A stretch of 64,000 bases of DNA from Melittangium boletus DSM 14713. Its GTDB lineage: Bacteria > Myxococcota > Myxococcia > Myxococcales > Myxococcaceae. The stretch covers positions 5,332,292 through 5,396,291 of the forward strand of contig NZ_CP022163.1 of NCBI RefSeq assembly GCF_002305855.1. Direction: 5' to 3'. A program made the translations under genes and the position numbers. The notes beneath the pieces are model-generated. The model did no database searches and was not told the origin of the DNA. It saw nothing but the letters and a program-made list of their open reading frames with translations. Positions 34,107 through 42,145 of the stretch are shown one piece after another (the first letter of the stretch is position 1; each line of letters begins with the position of its first letter).

Positions 34107-34441
34107 GTTTTGTTGTTCTTTCTCGTTTTTTCAGAATAGCGGGTTTCGGAATGTAGGCGATGGGTGTCGCGACTGTCCAGGGCCCGCCCCCTTGCCTGGG
34201 GAGAAGCGCTGCTCAAGGCCGTGCCGCTCTTTTCCTCAATCCCACACAGCGCGCCTCGCCGGTGGATGTCTGCGATAGCGTGGAGGCGCACTCCGAGCGA
34301 TGAAGGCTTCACTCGAAGCCCGTTCGCTCCTCTTCTTCCCGGCCCGCTGCATCTCCCCCTTCAGACTTCATCCGATTTTGAACACACTCGCCGCGGGCTG
34401 TTCCGCTGAGGGAGTCCTCCTGACGCGCACCCGGCATCGAC
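34107..34441. other. 335-bp divergent intergenic region, AT-rich at its left end
   Basis: No credible gene lies here. The first 35 bp are unusually rich in T on the plus strand (TGTTTTGTTGTTCTTTCTCG), forming the leader of the flavoprotein operon; TATTCT on the minus strand may be its -10 box, with no good -35. A small GGCTTC/GAAGCC hairpin is at 34305-34320. I saw nothing further. Confidence 0.4.
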
Positions 34442-36388
34442 ATGGCGAGCACACCTGAGCCGAACCGCATCGTTCCTGGATCATCCAAGCCGCCAGCGCC
34501 GGAGGGCCGCCGACGAAAGCTGCATACCTGGATCACCCCCGTCCTGGACTGGTTCCTCGGGGAGCGCCTGAAGAAGGCGGCGGGCCCCCTGAAGCTTCAT
34601 CGCCAGCGCGCGATGGTCGGTGCCTCGCTGTTCTCCTTGTTGTTCGCGGCGCTGTACCTGGTGCTCGTGCCTTTCACACCCGCCCAGATTCCCACGCTCA
34701 CCTCGAGCGCGTTCTACCTGGGGATATTGCTCCTGGCGCGCACGGGCCGCTCCCTCGCCCTTCCGGCGACGCTCCTCTGTGTGTTCGTGACGGCGGGATT
34801 CCTGGTGGCCGTCTTCATCGGAGACCATCCCGAGGGCGGGTTCCACGCCGCGGGCGTGTTGATTCCCTGCTTCGCGGTGTACCTGGTGGGGTCCCGGGTG
34901 AGCTTTTTCATCACGAGCTTCCTCGTCGTCGCCTTGGGGCTCGCTCATCCGCTCTACCGCGCGTACTTCACGTCCTACTCCAGCCTCATTCCCTTCCGCG
35001 AGTTCGCGGTCATGCACTGCACCGCGGCCATCTCCATTCTGGGCGCCTGGGTGCTGAGCACCTTGCACAGCATCTCGCGTGACTCGGCCCAGGAAGCACT
35101 CGAGCGGACGCTGAGCTCCTTGCGCGAGAGCGAGGGCAAGCTGCTCGCGCTCGTCGAGAGCACCGATGACCTGGTGTTCTCGGTGGACGCGCGCAAGGAT
35201 GTCATCACCTCCAACGAGGCGATGCGCCGGATCTACCTGCGCTACCACGGGCGGGAGCTCGTTGCCGGGCAGCGGTTCCTGCTCGGGACCGAGCCGGAAT
35301 ACCAGGCGCGTTGGTACCCGCTGCTCGACAGGGTGCTCGCGGGCGAGCGTCTGCGGTTCGAGGCGGAGTACACGCGGGAGGACATGCACCTCGTCCTGGA
35401 TATCTCCATGAACCCCTCCCTCGGCGCGGAGGGGCGGGTGACGGGAGTGACCTTCTTCGGGCGGGACATCACGGCGCGCAAGCTGGCGGAGGCGCGGCTG
35501 GGGGAGGTGTACCGCGAGCTGGTGGATGTCTCCCGCTACGCGGGCATGGCGGAGATCGCCACGGGGGTGCTGCACAACGTGGGCAACACCCTCAACAGCG
35601 TCAACATCTCGGCGGGCATCCTGAATGATCAACTGCGCCACTCACGCGTCTCTGGCCTGCACAAGACCGCCGACCTGTTGCGGGAGCATGCTCCGGACTT
35701 CGCCACCTTCCTCTCCACGGATCCTCGTGGCCAGCGGATTCCGGGCTACCTCATCGCCCTGTCGGAGGAGCTGGAGAAGGAGCGCGAGTCGCTGCGCAAG
35801 GAAGTGGGCTCGCTGACCGAGAGCGTCGAGCACATCAAGTCCATCGTGAGCATGCAGCAGCAGCACGCGCGCGCCGCCGGCGTGGTGGAGCGGTTGCCGG
35901 TGCCCCAGCTCATCGAGGAGGCCCTGCGCCTGCACGCGGTGTCGTTCGAGCGCCATGGCATCCGGATTCTCCGCGAGTACGCCGATGTGCCTCCCATCCT
36001 GGTGGACCGGCACAACCTCCTGCAGATCCTCATCAACCTGCTGAGCAATGCCCGGCATGCGCTGCTGGAGAGCCACACGCCGGACAAGTGTCTGAACATC
36101 CGCATCCGGCCGAGCGCGGGGGGAGACCAGCTCATCATCGAGTTCATCGACAATGGCGTGGGCATCTCTCCAGAGCACCTGGCGCGTCTCTTCTCCCAGG
36201 GGTTCACGACGAAGAAGAGCGGGCATGGCTTCGGGTTGCACAGCAGCGCGCTGGCGGCTACGCGGATGAGCGGAAGCCTCACCTGCGCGAGCGCCGGGGT
36301 GGCCCAGGGCGCCACCTTCACGCTCACGCTGCCAGTGACGGGCCCCGCCGAGGACGAGTCACCTCCGCCGGCGCGCGTGGGGACCTGA
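34442..36388 (+). CDS. Membrane-bound PAS sensor histidine kinase with LHNVGN H-box
   Basis: A 648-residue inner-membrane kinase. Residues about 55-215 contain five to six hydrophobic segments (a MASE-like sensor). A PAS domain follows (about 235-350), then a kinase core. The phospho-accepting histidine is His378 in GVLHNVGNTLNSV, an H-box unlike the usual SHELRTPL. The ATP-binding domain has the N-box ILINLLSNARHAL, DNGVGIS, and SGHGFGLHSSALAA. The signal is unknown and no response regulator is adjacent. A second kinase with the same H-box type is encoded just beyond the next gene. Its stop is six bases from that of the convergent cyclase-family gene. The ATG at 34442 was chosen as the first in frame; a later start is possible. 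Confidence 0.88.
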   Translation: MASTPEPNRIVPGSSKPPAPEGRRRKLHTWITPVLDWFLGERLKKAAGPLKLHRQRAMVGASLFSLLFAALYLVLVPFTPAQIPTLTSSAFYLGILLLARTGRSLALPATLLCVFVTAGFLVAVFIGDHPEGGFHAAGVLIPCFAVYLVGSRVSFFITSFLVVALGLAHPLYRAYFTSYSSLIPFREFAVMHCTAAISILGAWVLSTLHSISRDSAQEALERTLSSLRESEGKLLALVESTDDLVFSVDARKDVITSNEAMRRIYLRYHGRELVAGQRFLLGTEPEYQARWYPLLDRVLAGERLRFEAEYTREDMHLVLDISMNPSLGAEGRVTGVTFFGRDITARKLAEARLGEVYRELVDVSRYAGMAEIATGVLHNVGNTLNSVNISAGILNDQLRHSRVSGLHKTADLLREHAPDFATFLSTDPRGQRIPGYLIALSEELEKERESLRKEVGSLTESVEHIKSIVSMQQQHARAAGVVERLPVPQLIEEALRLHAVSFERHGIRILREYADVPPILVDRHNLLQILINLLSNARHALLESHTPDKCLNIRIRPSAGGDQLIIEFIDNGVGISPEHLARLFSQGFTTKKSGHGFGLHSSALAATRMSGSLTCASAGVAQGATFTLTLPVTGPAEDESPPPARVGT

Positions 36389-36394
36389 GGCGCT

Positions 36395-37213
36395 TCACGG
36401 GAGGATGGCGAAGGCGCGCGCCGGGAAGCCCAGCCCGTTCTCCACCTTGGGCCACGTCGCCACGATGAGGGCGCCGGTGGGCGGCACCTCGTCCAGGTGG
36501 GCCATGACCTCGAGCTGGTAGCGGCCCTGTCCCAGCAGCCACTTCTCCGCGTCCAGCGTCGGCGTGCTGTCGGTGTCGAGCGACTCATGCCCGATGGCCG
36601 TGACGTGCCGCTTCTCGACGAGGAACTGAACGGCCGCCAGCGACCAGGCGGGGAAGGGGTGGCGCTTGAAGCGCTCGGGGTTGCCCCAGTCCTTGGACAT
36701 GTCCGTGCGCAGCGCGGCGAAGGCGCCCTTGGGCACGCGGCCGTGCTTCTTCTCCCACTCCAGGATGTCCTGCACGGTGAGCGCGTGGTGGGGGTCCTTG
36801 CCGAGCAGGGGGGTGATGTCGAAGACCACCAGCGGGAGGATCATCTCCTGGAGCGGGATGCGATCCATGGTGAGCCCGTTCGCGTGGAAGTGCGCGGGCG
36901 GATCCACGTGGGTGCCGTACTGGCCCACCATGGAATAGAAGGTCGTCCGGAAGCCGTCCTGCTCCAGGGTGTAGGGCCGGTAGGTCTTCGGGTCCGACGC
37001 GGTGGTGAAGCTGGCCTGGCCAAAGCCCTGCCACACCGGGGTGGTGGGGCTGAAGCCGTGGGTGAGGTCGACGAGCTTGCGGGTGGAGATGACCTTGTAG
37101 GCATCGGCCAGGCTCATTCCATCCGCGTGCGCGGCCGGGGTGCCCAGGAGCATGGGCATCACGAGCAGGGGGAGGGCCAAGGCCTTCTTGAATGGACGAC
37201 GGAACACGGACAT
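36395..37213 (-). CDS. Secreted cyclase-family metal hydrolase (kynurenine formamidase-like)
   Basis: A 272-residue precursor with a Sec signal (LALPLLVMPMLLGTPAAHADG). The mature domain belongs to the cyclase/formamidase superfamily, whose members hydrolyse amide or ester bonds with bound Zn or Mn. The metal motif reads QYGTHVDPPAHF: the first histidine of the usual H-x-G-T-H-x-D-x-P-x-H is Gln here, while GTHVD and PAH are retained. VDLTHGFSPTTPVWQGF at the start and AIGHESLDTDS near the end are typical family blocks. The periplasmic or extracellular location is unusual for the kynurenine enzyme. GAGG lies five bases before the ATG at 37213. It is encoded 28 bp downstream of a histidine kinase gene on the same strand. 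Confidence 0.75.
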   Translation of the reverse strand: MSVFRRPFKKALALPLLVMPMLLGTPAAHADGMSLADAYKVISTRKLVDLTHGFSPTTPVWQGFGQASFTTASDPKTYRPYTLEQDGFRTTFYSMVGQYGTHVDPPAHFHANGLTMDRIPLQEMILPLVVFDITPLLGKDPHHALTVQDILEWEKKHGRVPKGAFAALRTDMSKDWGNPERFKRHPFPAWSLAAVQFLVEKRHVTAIGHESLDTDSTPTLDAEKWLLGQGRYQLEVMAHLDEVPPTGALIVATWPKVENGLGFPARAFAILP

Positions 37214-37241
37214 GGATGCCTCGCTGGGGAAAGCATCCAGG

Positions 37242-39467
37242 TTAGTCCATGCGCTGGGGCTCCTGGGCCGGTTGATAGGGCAGCTCCAGGATGAACGTGG
37301 CTCCGTGCCCGGGACCGTCGCTATGGACCGTGAGCGAGCCGCCCAGTTCCTGGGCCGCCAGGGCGCTGGAGTGCAGGCCGAAACCGTGCCCCTTCTCGCG
37401 CGTGGTGAAGCCGTATTGGAAGAGGCGGGCATGCAGCTCCGGCGCGATGCCCACTCCGTTGTCGCCGACCTCCAGGCGGAAGCGATCGGCGGAGGGCGTC
37501 CCCAACCGCACCGTCACGCGGCGCTCGTCCGCGGGCACCGTGTCCAGGGCGTGCCGGGCGTTGCTGATCAGGTTGACCAGGATCATCAGCAGCTTGTGCT
37601 TGTCGGTCAGCACGGGGGGCAGCTCGGCCAGGTGCTTCTCCACCTTCACCCGGTGGCGGCCGAGTCCGGCGGAGTCGATGCGCAGGGCATCCTCCACCAG
37701 CTCCTTCAGGAGGACCGGCTCGTGCAGCCGGGGCATCCGGGCGTAGTTCTGTTGCACCCTGACGATGTCGTCGATGTGCTCGGTGTAGCGGTCGACGTCG
37801 TCGAGCAGCGAGCGGATGTGCTGGCGTTCCTCCATCAGGTTCTGCCCGAGCTTCTCCATGAAGGGGATGAGGAACTGGCCCCGCTCATCCCGGGCGAGGA
37901 AGGCGGCGAGGTCGTCCTGGTGCTCCCGCAGCAGCAGCGCCACGCGGCCCACCTGTTCGAACCGGGTCTGGGCCATGCGCTCCTTGGCGAGCTGGGCGGA
38001 GGAACGGACGCTGTTGAGCACGTTGCCCACGTTGTGCAGCACGTTGGTGGCGATCTCCGCCATTCCCTCCTGGCGGGCCGACTCCACGAGCCGCCGATGG
38101 ATGTCCTTCAGCTCGCGGGTGCGCTCCGCGACGCGCTGCTCCAGCAGCTCGTTGGACTGACGCAGCTCCTCCTCGCGCCGCTGGACCTGGTCGGCCATGA
38201 GCCGGAAGGCGCTGGCGAGCTGCCCCAGTTCGTCGCCCCGGGACGTGTCCAGCTCGACGCGGAACTCCCCGGCCGCCACCCGGCCCGTCGCCTGGGTGAA
38301 GGCCAGCAGCGGGCGGGTGATCTGCTGCCGGAGCACCCAGTACATGATCGCCAGCTCCAGCAGCAGCGAGCCCACGCCGAACAGCAGCACGTAGCGCGCC
38401 GACTGGAGGGCGGGCCGGGACACCACGCTCTCGGGGAGCACCGTGACGAAATTCCAACCGGGGCCCTCGAGCCGTGCATGGGCGAGGTATTCGCCATCCT
38501 CCGGGAGCTCCACCACCGTCTGGCCCTGGGGGGCATCCCTCAGCCGCTCGAACATCCGCCGCAGGTGAAGCCATTGCGCCTTGGTGCCGGGGGCGTCGAC
38601 GGCGGGGTCCCCGGTGTCATGAGGGGTGGCGGAGACCAGTTCGGGATGGACGATGGGCTGGCCCGCGTCGCCGAGGATCATGTTGTACGCGCCGGGCAGG
38701 TGGTTGTGGCTGGCGCGGGCCATCAACTCCTCCAGCAGCACGTCATGGACGAACGTCGCCACATGGTCGCCGTCGAGGTCCAACGGCGTGGAGACCGAGA
38801 CCATCCGATTCTGGGTGACCGGATCCGAGTAGATGTCGCACCAGACCGTCCGCCGCGAGGCGTTTTCCGCGGGCAGGCTCCGGACGAAGAAGTCGAAGGA
38901 GACGACGGAGTGGTCGGTCTCGGCGTCCTGGCACCACGAGGGACGCTCTGGCCAGTAGAGCACGAGCACGCCTTCCGGGAGCACGATGTACGTGTTCGTG
39001 AAGCGCGTGTGGAAGGCGGGCCCGTACTGGGTGAGCACGTCATACGAGGCCAGGATGCGCTGGCGCAGCTCGGCATCGAGCACCAGGCCGCCGGGAATGA
39101 AGACGCCCGGCATTCGCGTGCCGTCGAAGGACTCGGGGCGGTTGCGGACGGTGCCGTCGGGCAACCGGACGAAGAGGCTGGCGAAGCGTGCGCTCCCGTC
39201 CTCGTGACGCGAGTCCTCGAGCCTCTCCCTCAGGGCCTTCTGGAGGACGAGGTGGTTGTCCTCCGCGAGCAGGAAGATGCCCTCCTCGCGCTGACTGCGC
39301 TCCAAGACGTAGCGCTCCAGCCGCACGAGGTTCTCGGTGCGCACGGTGCTCAGCACGTGGAGGTAGCTGAGGAGCGTGGTCAACGCGATGACACCGGCGA
39401 TGCGCACGCCCATCTTCAACAGGGTCGCGCGGGACAGGGAGGCGTGCGAGCGGGAGTGGATGGACAT
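37242..39467 (-). CDS. Cache-HAMP sensor histidine kinase with LHNVGN H-box
   Basis: A 741-residue inner-membrane kinase. A transmembrane helix near residues 17-37 is followed by a periplasmic Cache-like sensor of about 300 residues, a second membrane helix (YVLLFGVGSLLLELAIMYWVL) and a HAMP domain (ITRPLLAFTQATGRVAAGEF). A coiled coil leads to the kinase core with phospho-acceptor His478 in NVLHNVGNVLNSV and an ATPase domain with ILVNLISNARHAL, DNGVGIA and KGHGFGLHSSALA. Core motifs closely match the kinase at 34442-36388, so the two are paralogues with different sensors. selO lies 30 bp upstream and a secreted cyclase-family hydrolase 28 bp downstream. No response regulator is adjacent. Confidence 0.88.
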   Translation of the reverse strand: MSIHSRSHASLSRATLLKMGVRIAGVIALTTLLSYLHVLSTVRTENLVRLERYVLERSQREEGIFLLAEDNHLVLQKALRERLEDSRHEDGSARFASLFVRLPDGTVRNRPESFDGTRMPGVFIPGGLVLDAELRQRILASYDVLTQYGPAFHTRFTNTYIVLPEGVLVLYWPERPSWCQDAETDHSVVSFDFFVRSLPAENASRRTVWCDIYSDPVTQNRMVSVSTPLDLDGDHVATFVHDVLLEELMARASHNHLPGAYNMILGDAGQPIVHPELVSATPHDTGDPAVDAPGTKAQWLHLRRMFERLRDAPQGQTVVELPEDGEYLAHARLEGPGWNFVTVLPESVVSRPALQSARYVLLFGVGSLLLELAIMYWVLRQQITRPLLAFTQATGRVAAGEFRVELDTSRGDELGQLASAFRLMADQVQRREEELRQSNELLEQRVAERTRELKDIHRRLVESARQEGMAEIATNVLHNVGNVLNSVRSSAQLAKERMAQTRFEQVGRVALLLREHQDDLAAFLARDERGQFLIPFMEKLGQNLMEERQHIRSLLDDVDRYTEHIDDIVRVQQNYARMPRLHEPVLLKELVEDALRIDSAGLGRHRVKVEKHLAELPPVLTDKHKLLMILVNLISNARHALDTVPADERRVTVRLGTPSADRFRLEVGDNGVGIAPELHARLFQYGFTTREKGHGFGLHSSALAAQELGGSLTVHSDGPGHGATFILELPYQPAQEPQRMD

Positions 39468-39497
39468 GTCGCGAGCTGTCCGAGGCGGAGCGCTTCC

Positions 39498-41066
39498 TCA
39501 GGAACTACACGAGAGCGCCGAGCATCCTGGCTTCGAGCGTGCCCAGTCCGGACGCCGGGCCGCGTAGGCCTCGCGCCCTGGTTGCTCGTCGAAGGGCCGC
39601 CGCATCACCTCGAGCAGGTCGAGCACCTTCGAGTCGTCGCCCGCGTGCGCGGCGTCGATGGCCTCCTGGGCGAGCCAGTTGCGCAACACGTACTTCGGAT
39701 TCACCGCGTTCATGCGCCGCGCCAGCTCCGTGGGCGCCACCTCTTCCCGCCGCGTGCGATGCCACCACGCCTTCAGCCACTCCAGGCCCCGGGCCAGGTG
39801 CGCTTCGGGGACCTGTCCGTAGAAGGCCTCGCGCAGGGCCTCGGGCCACGCGCGGGGGGCCTCCGGTGTGGCCACCACCTGGGAGAGCCCGCGGAAGAAG
39901 AGCGTCATGTCCGTCTCCTCGGCGGCGAGCCACGCGAAGCAGTCCCGCACCCGCTCGGCGTCTCCCTCCAGGTCCAGGGAGGACAGGCCGAGCTTCGCCG
40001 CGAAGCGCCGCGTCGACTCGGCCTCGAAGGTGCGCTGATACTCGAGCAGGCCCTCCTCGAGCGGTGCTTCGTCATTCTCGAAGAGCGGCAGGAGCGCGAC
40101 GCCCAACCGCTCGACGTTCCACATGCCGATGCCCGGCTGGTTACCGAACCGGTAGCGGCGCCGCTCGGCATCCGTGGTGTTGGGCGTCCATCCGGGGTTG
40201 AAGTCATCGACCCAGCCGTAGGGCCCGTAGTCGATGGTGAGGCCGAGAATCGACATGTTGTCGGTGTTCATCACGCCGTGCACGAAGCCCACCGCCTGCC
40301 AATGCGCGATGAGCCGCGCGGTGCGGCGCGCCACCTCGGCGAAGAAGGCGCCGTAGGTCTCCTTCGAGGGAGTGCCGAGCTCCGGGAAGAAGTGCGTCAG
40401 CGTGTAGCCGGCCAGTTGCCTCAGCAGCGCCACGTCGTCCCGGCTGGTGCACAGCTCGAAATTGCCGAAGCGCAGGAAGCTCGGCGCCACCCGGCACACG
40501 ATGGCGCCGGGTTCGGCCTCCGGGTTTCCGTCATAGAACATGTCCCGGATGACCGCGTCCCCGGTGGCGACCAGCGACAGGGCCCGGGTGGTGGGCACCC
40601 CCAGGTGGTGCATGGCCTCGCTGCACAGGAACTCGCGGATCGACGAGCGCAGCACCGCCCGCCCGTCCGCGCGGCGCGAGTACGGGGTGGGCCCCGCTCC
40701 TTTGAGCTGCAACTCGTGGTGCGTGCCGTCCGGGGCCACCCACTCTCCCAGGACGATGGCGCGCCCGTCACCCAGCTGACCCGCCCAATTGCCGAACTGG
40801 TGTCCGCCATAGTTGGCCGCGTACGGCACCATCCCTGGCCACAGGGCATTGCCCGACAGCACGCGCAGGGACTCGGCGGAGCGCATGGTCTCCTCGTCGA
40901 GCCCCAACAGCGCCATCACCTCGGAGGAGAAGGCCACGAGCCGGGGTGCCGGTACCGGCGTGGGCTGGACCTTCGACCAGAGGGCGCCGTGGACCTGGCG
41001 CGGACGGCGATCGGTGTGCGGGTCTCCGGGAGTCGAGTCGACGAAGCGGGAAGTGAACCGGGGCAT
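39498..41066 (-). CDS. selO: Protein adenylyltransferase SelO (YdiU)
   Basis: A 522-residue pseudokinase-fold enzyme that AMPylates proteins in response to redox stress. Recognisable blocks are NYGGHQFGNWAGQLGDGRA, ELQLKGAGPTPYSRRADGR, VLRSSIREFLCSEAMHHLG, GFVHGVMNTDNMSILGLTID and the DDFNPGWTPNTTD segment. The C-terminus reads GCSALSCSS, keeping a Cys pair in place of the Cys/Sec of eukaryotic SelO. The start at 41066 precedes the conserved RFTSRFVDSTPGDP; the longer upstream frame is not conserved in character. DUF1304 is encoded 65 bp upstream and a histidine kinase 30 bp downstream on the same strand. Confidence 0.93.
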   Translation of the reverse strand: MPRFTSRFVDSTPGDPHTDRRPRQVHGALWSKVQPTPVPAPRLVAFSSEVMALLGLDEETMRSAESLRVLSGNALWPGMVPYAANYGGHQFGNWAGQLGDGRAIVLGEWVAPDGTHHELQLKGAGPTPYSRRADGRAVLRSSIREFLCSEAMHHLGVPTTRALSLVATGDAVIRDMFYDGNPEAEPGAIVCRVAPSFLRFGNFELCTSRDDVALLRQLAGYTLTHFFPELGTPSKETYGAFFAEVARRTARLIAHWQAVGFVHGVMNTDNMSILGLTIDYGPYGWVDDFNPGWTPNTTDAERRRYRFGNQPGIGMWNVERLGVALLPLFENDEAPLEEGLLEYQRTFEAESTRRFAAKLGLSSLDLEGDAERVRDCFAWLAAEETDMTLFFRGLSQVVATPEAPRAWPEALREAFYGQVPEAHLARGLEWLKAWWHRTRREEVAPTELARRMNAVNPKYVLRNWLAQEAIDAAHAGDDSKVLDLLEVMRRPFDEQPGREAYAARRPDWARSKPGCSALSCSS

Positions 41067-41131
41067 GGCCCATGGATGTCGGGATGCGGACTCCAATGCA
41101 AGGGGGGGCCGCTTCGTCGCCCGCCTGCTGC

Positions 41132-41494
41132 TCAGCGCGCGGCGAACACGAGGGCCATCGCGATGGCCGCCGGCACCGTCTGCACGTAGAGGATGCGCTT
41201 GCTGACGGTGGCCGCTCCGACCAGGCCCGCGACCATGACGCACCCGAGGAAGAAGACCTTGAACTGGAAGCCGATGGGGTCCGCGGCGATGAGGCCCCAG
41301 ATGAGGCCCGCCGCGAGGAAGCCATTGTAGAGGCCCTGGTTGGCGGCGAGCGACGCCGAGCGCGCGGCGAAGTCCGGGTCCAGCTTGAAGACCTTCATCC
41401 CCAGGGGCTTCGTCCAGAGGAAGGCCTCCAGCACCACGATGTAGACATGGATGGCGGCGACCAGTCCCACGAACAACAGAGCGAGCGGGTTCAT
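41132..41494 (-). CDS. DUF1304 small membrane protein
   Basis: A 120-residue protein with four hydrophobic segments and the DUF1304 pattern LVAAIHVYIVVLEAFLW, KVFKLDP and NQGLYNGFLAAGLIWG. Members are predicted inner-membrane proteins of unknown function, often next to MarR or HxlR regulators. The start at 41494 is chosen because AAGGA lies seven bases upstream; an ATG at 41509 is in frame but has no ribosome binding site. It is divergent from an HxlR regulator, and the gap carries a perfect 15-bp inverted repeat, so the regulator probably represses this gene. Confidence 0.85.
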   Translation of the reverse strand: MNPLALLFVGLVAAIHVYIVVLEAFLWTKPLGMKVFKLDPDFAARSASLAANQGLYNGFLAAGLIWGLIAADPIGFQFKVFFLGCVMVAGLVGAATVSKRILYVQTVPAAIAMALVFAAR

Positions 41495-41543
41495 CACGGT
41501 TTCCTTCATGTGCGCCCGGCGCATCCCCTCGGGGGCCAGGTCC

Positions 41544-41594
41544 GTTGGAAAATCAAACTGGGTGTACCCTAGCACGTGGGTTTGATTTTCCAAC
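41544..41594. promoter_or_regulatory. Perfect inverted repeat between DUF1304 and HxlR genes, probable operator
   Basis: GTTGGAAAATCAAAC (41544-41558) and GTTTGATTTTCCAAC (41580-41594) are exact inverted copies separated by 21 bp, about two helical turns. Between them lies GGGTGTACCC (41560-41569), itself a palindrome. The arms are strikingly AT-rich for this genome. The site is centred between the two divergent genes and is the obvious candidate binding site for the HxlR regulator. Confidence 0.75.
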
Positions 41595-41614
41595 TCATTT
41601 GTTAGGATGAAGGC

Positions 41615-42130
41615 ATGCCGAAGAAGGAGGGCGGCCCGCGGGAGTGCCCGCTGGCCTCCGCATTGGAAGTGGTGGGGGAGAGGTGGTCCCTGCTCGTGCT
41701 GCGCGAGGTCTTCTATGGTGTGCGGCGCTTCGAGGGCATCGCGCAGAACACGGGAGCGCCGCGGGACGTGCTCACCGCGCGTCTGCGCAAGTTGTCGGAG
41801 TGCGGGGTGCTGCGCCGGGTGCAGTACTCGGAGCGCCCGGCGCGCAGCGAGTACCATCTCACCGAGGCGGGCATGGAACTGGCGCCCACGCTCATCACCC
41901 TGTTGGCATGGGGGCGCAAGTGGGCCTCGGAGCGGCCTCTCCCGTCGGCGCCCTTCGTCCATGTCTGCGGGGCTCCGCTCCAGGCGGCGTTGACCTGCCT
42001 GGCCTGTGGTGGGCGCGTCACGGGCGCGGATGTGTCGCTCGACCCCTCGCGCGTGAAGCCCCCGGAGACGGGGACGGGAGAGGACCCGGAGCGGGCCGAG
42101 GGTCCTCCGCGGGGGGGACGGAGCCCCTGA
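41615..42130 (+). CDS. HxlR-family transcriptional regulator
   Basis: A 171-residue winged-helix protein. The HxlR core is clear: CPLASALEVVGERWSLLVLREVFYGVRRFEGI, then GAPRDVLTARLRKLSECGVLRR and YHLTEAGMEL. It includes the conserved N-terminal Cys used for thiol or aldehyde sensing in some members. The C-terminal part has VHVCGAPL and LTCLACGGRV, a Cys cluster that may bind zinc. The tail beyond is Pro/Arg/Gly-rich. Divergent to DUF1304 with the perfect palindrome in between; autoregulation and control of DUF1304 are inferred. Its inducer is unknown. Confidence 0.88.
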   Translation: MPKKEGGPRECPLASALEVVGERWSLLVLREVFYGVRRFEGIAQNTGAPRDVLTARLRKLSECGVLRRVQYSERPARSEYHLTEAGMELAPTLITLLAWGRKWASERPLPSAPFVHVCGAPLQAALTCLACGGRVTGADVSLDPSRVKPPETGTGEDPERAEGPPRGGRSP

Positions 42131-42145
42131 GGGCCCCGGCCCGGT

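Noticed and set aside
34442..39467. The two kinases as recent gene duplication forming a direct repeat
   Set aside because: Only the kinase cores are similar. Sensors differ completely, and the genes are in opposite orientation, so this is an old paralogy and not a repeat.
37140..41189. Very long open frame on the plus strand opposite the histidine kinase, selO and DUF1304 genes
   Set aside because: Its translation is Gly/Arg/His/Val-rich with no recognisable domain, and it lies antisense to three well-identified genes. Long stop-free antisense frames are expected from the codon bias of very GC-rich DNA.
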